Positions 61,436 through 64,000 of a stretch of DNA of 64,000 nt are shown one piece after another. Source of the stretch: Delphinapterus leucas (lineage: Eukaryota > Chordata > Mammalia > Artiodactyla > Monodontidae); NCBI RefSeq assembly GCF_002288925.2, contig NW_022098036.1, forward strand, positions 40,393,146 to 40,457,145, given 5' to 3'. Positions within the stretch are counted from its first letter, which is position 1; the number at the start of each line of letters is the position of its first letter. The notes under the pieces were generated by a model, which saw only the letters and a list, made by a program, of their open reading frames with translations, had not been told where the DNA came from and did not search any database. The position numbers were made by a program, and so were the translations under genes.

Positions 61436-63580
61436 TAATTAATAACACATATTTTAGGTATTATCAATAATTTTTGAAAACATTTTGGTTGTTTCCTAGT
61501 CTGTCTCAACTTATAAAATTTATTTAGCTTATGGAATGTCTTCACATATATTTTAAGAGAAAGCAACACTAAATTTATTTTGAAGGTTGGAACCTAGGAT
61601 ATTCCATCTTCAAATCCTCTGTGATCATTAGCGAACCATTTAAACTTTCTGGGTTCATACTTCCTCATTTGTAAATTGAGAATAGTAAAATACACAATCC
61701 ATAAAATTCTGTTTCTATACAAACAGGGTGTGTGATCTGTGCAGTCACAAAGGATTCCAAGCTTAGAAGGACCCTGCAATTAGACTAATGCCATTTTGAA
61801 TTTCTTAATAATTTAAATGAGTCTTGTGTTTTAATTTTACACTGGGCTATGCAAACTGTGTAGTTAGTTCTTTAAGAAAATAGCTATGTTCTTTAGGATT
61901 AAGTGATCTGGGTGAGATCCTTAAGCACATCTTTCTTATTTTCTTTACCATATAAACAAGTAAATTTTCTAAGGGAAGAAGTGAAAAGAAAGAAAAATCA
62001 GGAAAAATTCAGCTCCCACACCTCTACTTCTATATACACAGCACTATACTCAGGACTGAAATTGTATCTCTTTGATTGGCTACTGAGAAAAGTGAAACAT
62101 TTTGATTTACCGGCCCAACAGCTTTCCAAATGTTCTTTTCAGGCAATATCTTTAAACAGCAATACAGTTATGACAGGTTGGATCACAGCATTTAGCAGTT
62201 TTCCAGGAGTTCTTAGATTTTACATGCTTTCTGCCTTTCAGAAAGATCTGTACCAGACATCTCAGATATGAAGTAAATATATTTTTATTGTGTATTCCAG
62301 AGTATGTAATGCCACCCAAGCATTGACAGGAAGTATATTTTCTCCTAGCAGAAAGCTTGAATAGTCAAGTGATCTCAAACATTTAATACTCTCTAGACAT
62401 AAAACTGAAAAATAATCAGTCTGCGAATATATATTTATTGGCAACATATAAGCAAATACATATTCTATATTTTGAAAGTTAGATTGAAGGAAAGCTTTTG
62501 ATAATTTGTATCTTAGAATTTATAAAAGGAACGATACTAAAATAATGTTCTAATGAGTAAATAATAGCTTTTGCATGCCTTAGTGTACAGAGAATTATCA
62601 TGAGTTTCTGTTTGTGATATGAAAGCTGCATATGGCTGATTACTATTAAAACAGAAGGACTTGCCGTAATAAACCTATTATTATAAATTTCACAAAATTC
62701 TCTCCACATTGCTATAGTCACAATGTTTTGAAATAAGTTAGATCTAAGAACATTCAAAAACATGTTTCTACCAACTTATTTTGTCTTCTGATATTTTTGC
62801 CATTTTGAGCATCTTCTCTTCCTCTCTTTCAAGACCACCTGAAATACAGAATAATGATTATTATTTACCACAACTTCTCAAATTTCCTCCTCCTTAGAAG
62901 GCATGTCCTCCTTAATGTTTGCATTCCACCTTAACCATGATTTTCTCTGTGACAAGAAGACCCTTTCATTATATCTATAAAAGTTTATTAGGCACTGACT
63001 GTATGCATTATTTCATACTAAGTATTAGAAAAATAATGTGCAATGTAATCATAGTCTCTCAGAGAGCTCAAGTCTGGTTTAAGCACAGACAAAATATTTC
63101 ATCTCCATAACAAGCAACTACCCTTTTGAAGATACTATGCAAAAGCCCATGGTAAAGTTCCATGTCTTCCTAAAACTTTGTATGAAATATTAATATTCTT
63201 CCTAATTATTTTGTATATCAATAAGAATGTGCATTCTCTGAATTTAAGGTCTGATCCAGTCAATAAATATACTTGTTGGTTCATTGCTTAAAAATAGAAC
63301 AGGTTCATTATGGAAGAAAACAAGTACGCTGTGGTATTAAACTTTCATGTCAGTCTCATTTTAAATAGCTTTCCACTGTGATGATAAATAAAGTCAAGGT
63401 ATTACAACTACAGTATGACCTAGGCATGTTGTAACTTCTCCAGAAATGCTATGTCTTCCTTTCTAAAAGAGTATAATAGTTGCTGCTGGTCATATGATCA
63501 AAGGAAAATTTCATTCTTTCCCACAAATCAGATGATCTTACTGATAATACATTCTCTAAGGAAATTACTATATAGGACCA
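61436..63580. other. Unassigned DNA
   Basis: The longest ORF, 61903-62271 on plus (122 codons), has no recognisable domain and no splice or promoter context. Nothing else stands out. Confidence 0.4.
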
Positions 63581-63582
63581 GT

Positions 63583-64000
63583 CTTTTTTTTTAAACATCT
63601 TTATTGGAGTATAATTGCTTTACAATGGTGTGCTAGTTTCTGCTGTATAAAAAAGTAAATCAACTATACATATACATAAATCCCGATATCTCCTCCCTCT
63701 TGGGTCTCCCTCCCACCCTCCCAATCCCACCCCTCTAGGTGGACACAAAGCACCGAGCTGATCTCCCTGTGCTATGCAGCTGATTCCCACTAACTATCTA
63801 TTTTACATTTGGTAGTGTATATATGTCCATGCCACTCTCTCACTTCGTCCCAGCTTACCCTTCCACCTCCCCGTGTCCTCAAGTCCATTCTCTATGTCTG
63901 TGTCTTTATTCCTGCCCTGCCACTAGGTTCATCAGTACCATTTTTTTTCTTTTTAGACTCCATATGTATGTGTTAGCATATGGTATTTGTTTTTCTCTTT
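63583..64000 (-). mobile_element. L1 3' UTR, running off the right edge
   Basis: T-rich tail then aacatctttattggagtata near 63594, the conserved UTR and polypyrimidine, reaching tgttagcatatggtatttgt near 63971, the point where ORF2 is about to begin. The 5' end and TSD lie outside the window. Confidence 0.92.

Noticed and set aside
61903..62271. 122-codon plus-strand ORF
   Set aside because: No recognisable domain, and low-complexity AT-rich context. Length alone is not support.
1..64000. CRISPR array, operon, prophage or other prokaryotic-type system
   Set aside because: No regularly spaced repeats and no dense coding. The sequence is plainly mammalian and repeat-rich.

Overview
This window is repeat-dense, AT-rich mammalian nuclear DNA, almost certainly from a cetacean. 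The main evidence is the SINEs. Several ~200-300 bp tRNA-derived SINEs carry the 'gtgagccatggccgctgagc' body typical of whale and dolphin CHR-type elements, and many L1 copies share a cetartiodactyl-type 3' UTR. No Alu, pig PRE1, BovB or carnivore SINE was seen. No functional host protein-coding exon was recognised, so the window is probably intergenic or deep intronic. Species and chromosome cannot be named from the sequence alone.

Layout. 1-2.7 kb: an old antisense L1 split by a MER2-like DNA transposon, itself split by a Tigger1-like element. 2.9-5.9 kb: an L1 fragment, a short L1 3' end with a 20-bp target-site duplication (TSD), and unassigned DNA. 5.87-13.35 kb: a full-length L1 on the minus strand with a 13-bp TSD, a CpG-rich 5' UTR starting with a YY1-type motif, an uninterrupted 297-codon ORF1, and an ORF2 broken by a nonsense codon, frameshifts and a SINE. 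13.4-19.9 kb: about 6.5 kb with nothing recognised. 19.9-23.6 kb, 25.5-28.9 kb, 32.2-36.4 kb and 44.2-48.0 kb: four further old sense-strand L1 shells, each hit by younger elements (L1 3' ends, SINEs, a solo-LTR-like element, a MaLR LTR). 36.6-38.8 kb: an ancient repeat and a MER5A split by an L1 3' end. 38.8-44.2 kb: largely unassigned, with one L2 3' end. 48.66-49.65 kb: a 5'-inverted (twin-primed) L1. 52.4-52.83 kb: an intronless, once-frameshifted minus-strand copy of OOEP. 53.9-64 kb: more L1 ends, an L1 5' UTR fragment, and three SINEs of different subtypes.

How the parts relate. Nothing here works as a pathway. The recurring process is L1-driven retrotransposition. L1 machinery explains the L1 copies themselves, the SINEs (mobilised in trans) and the OOEP retrocopy. 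Most younger insertions still show matched TSDs, so their order can be read from the nesting. The only long ORF in the window that resembles a known protein and is unbroken is L1 ORF1. No CRISPR array, RNA gene, operon or undescribed functional system was found.
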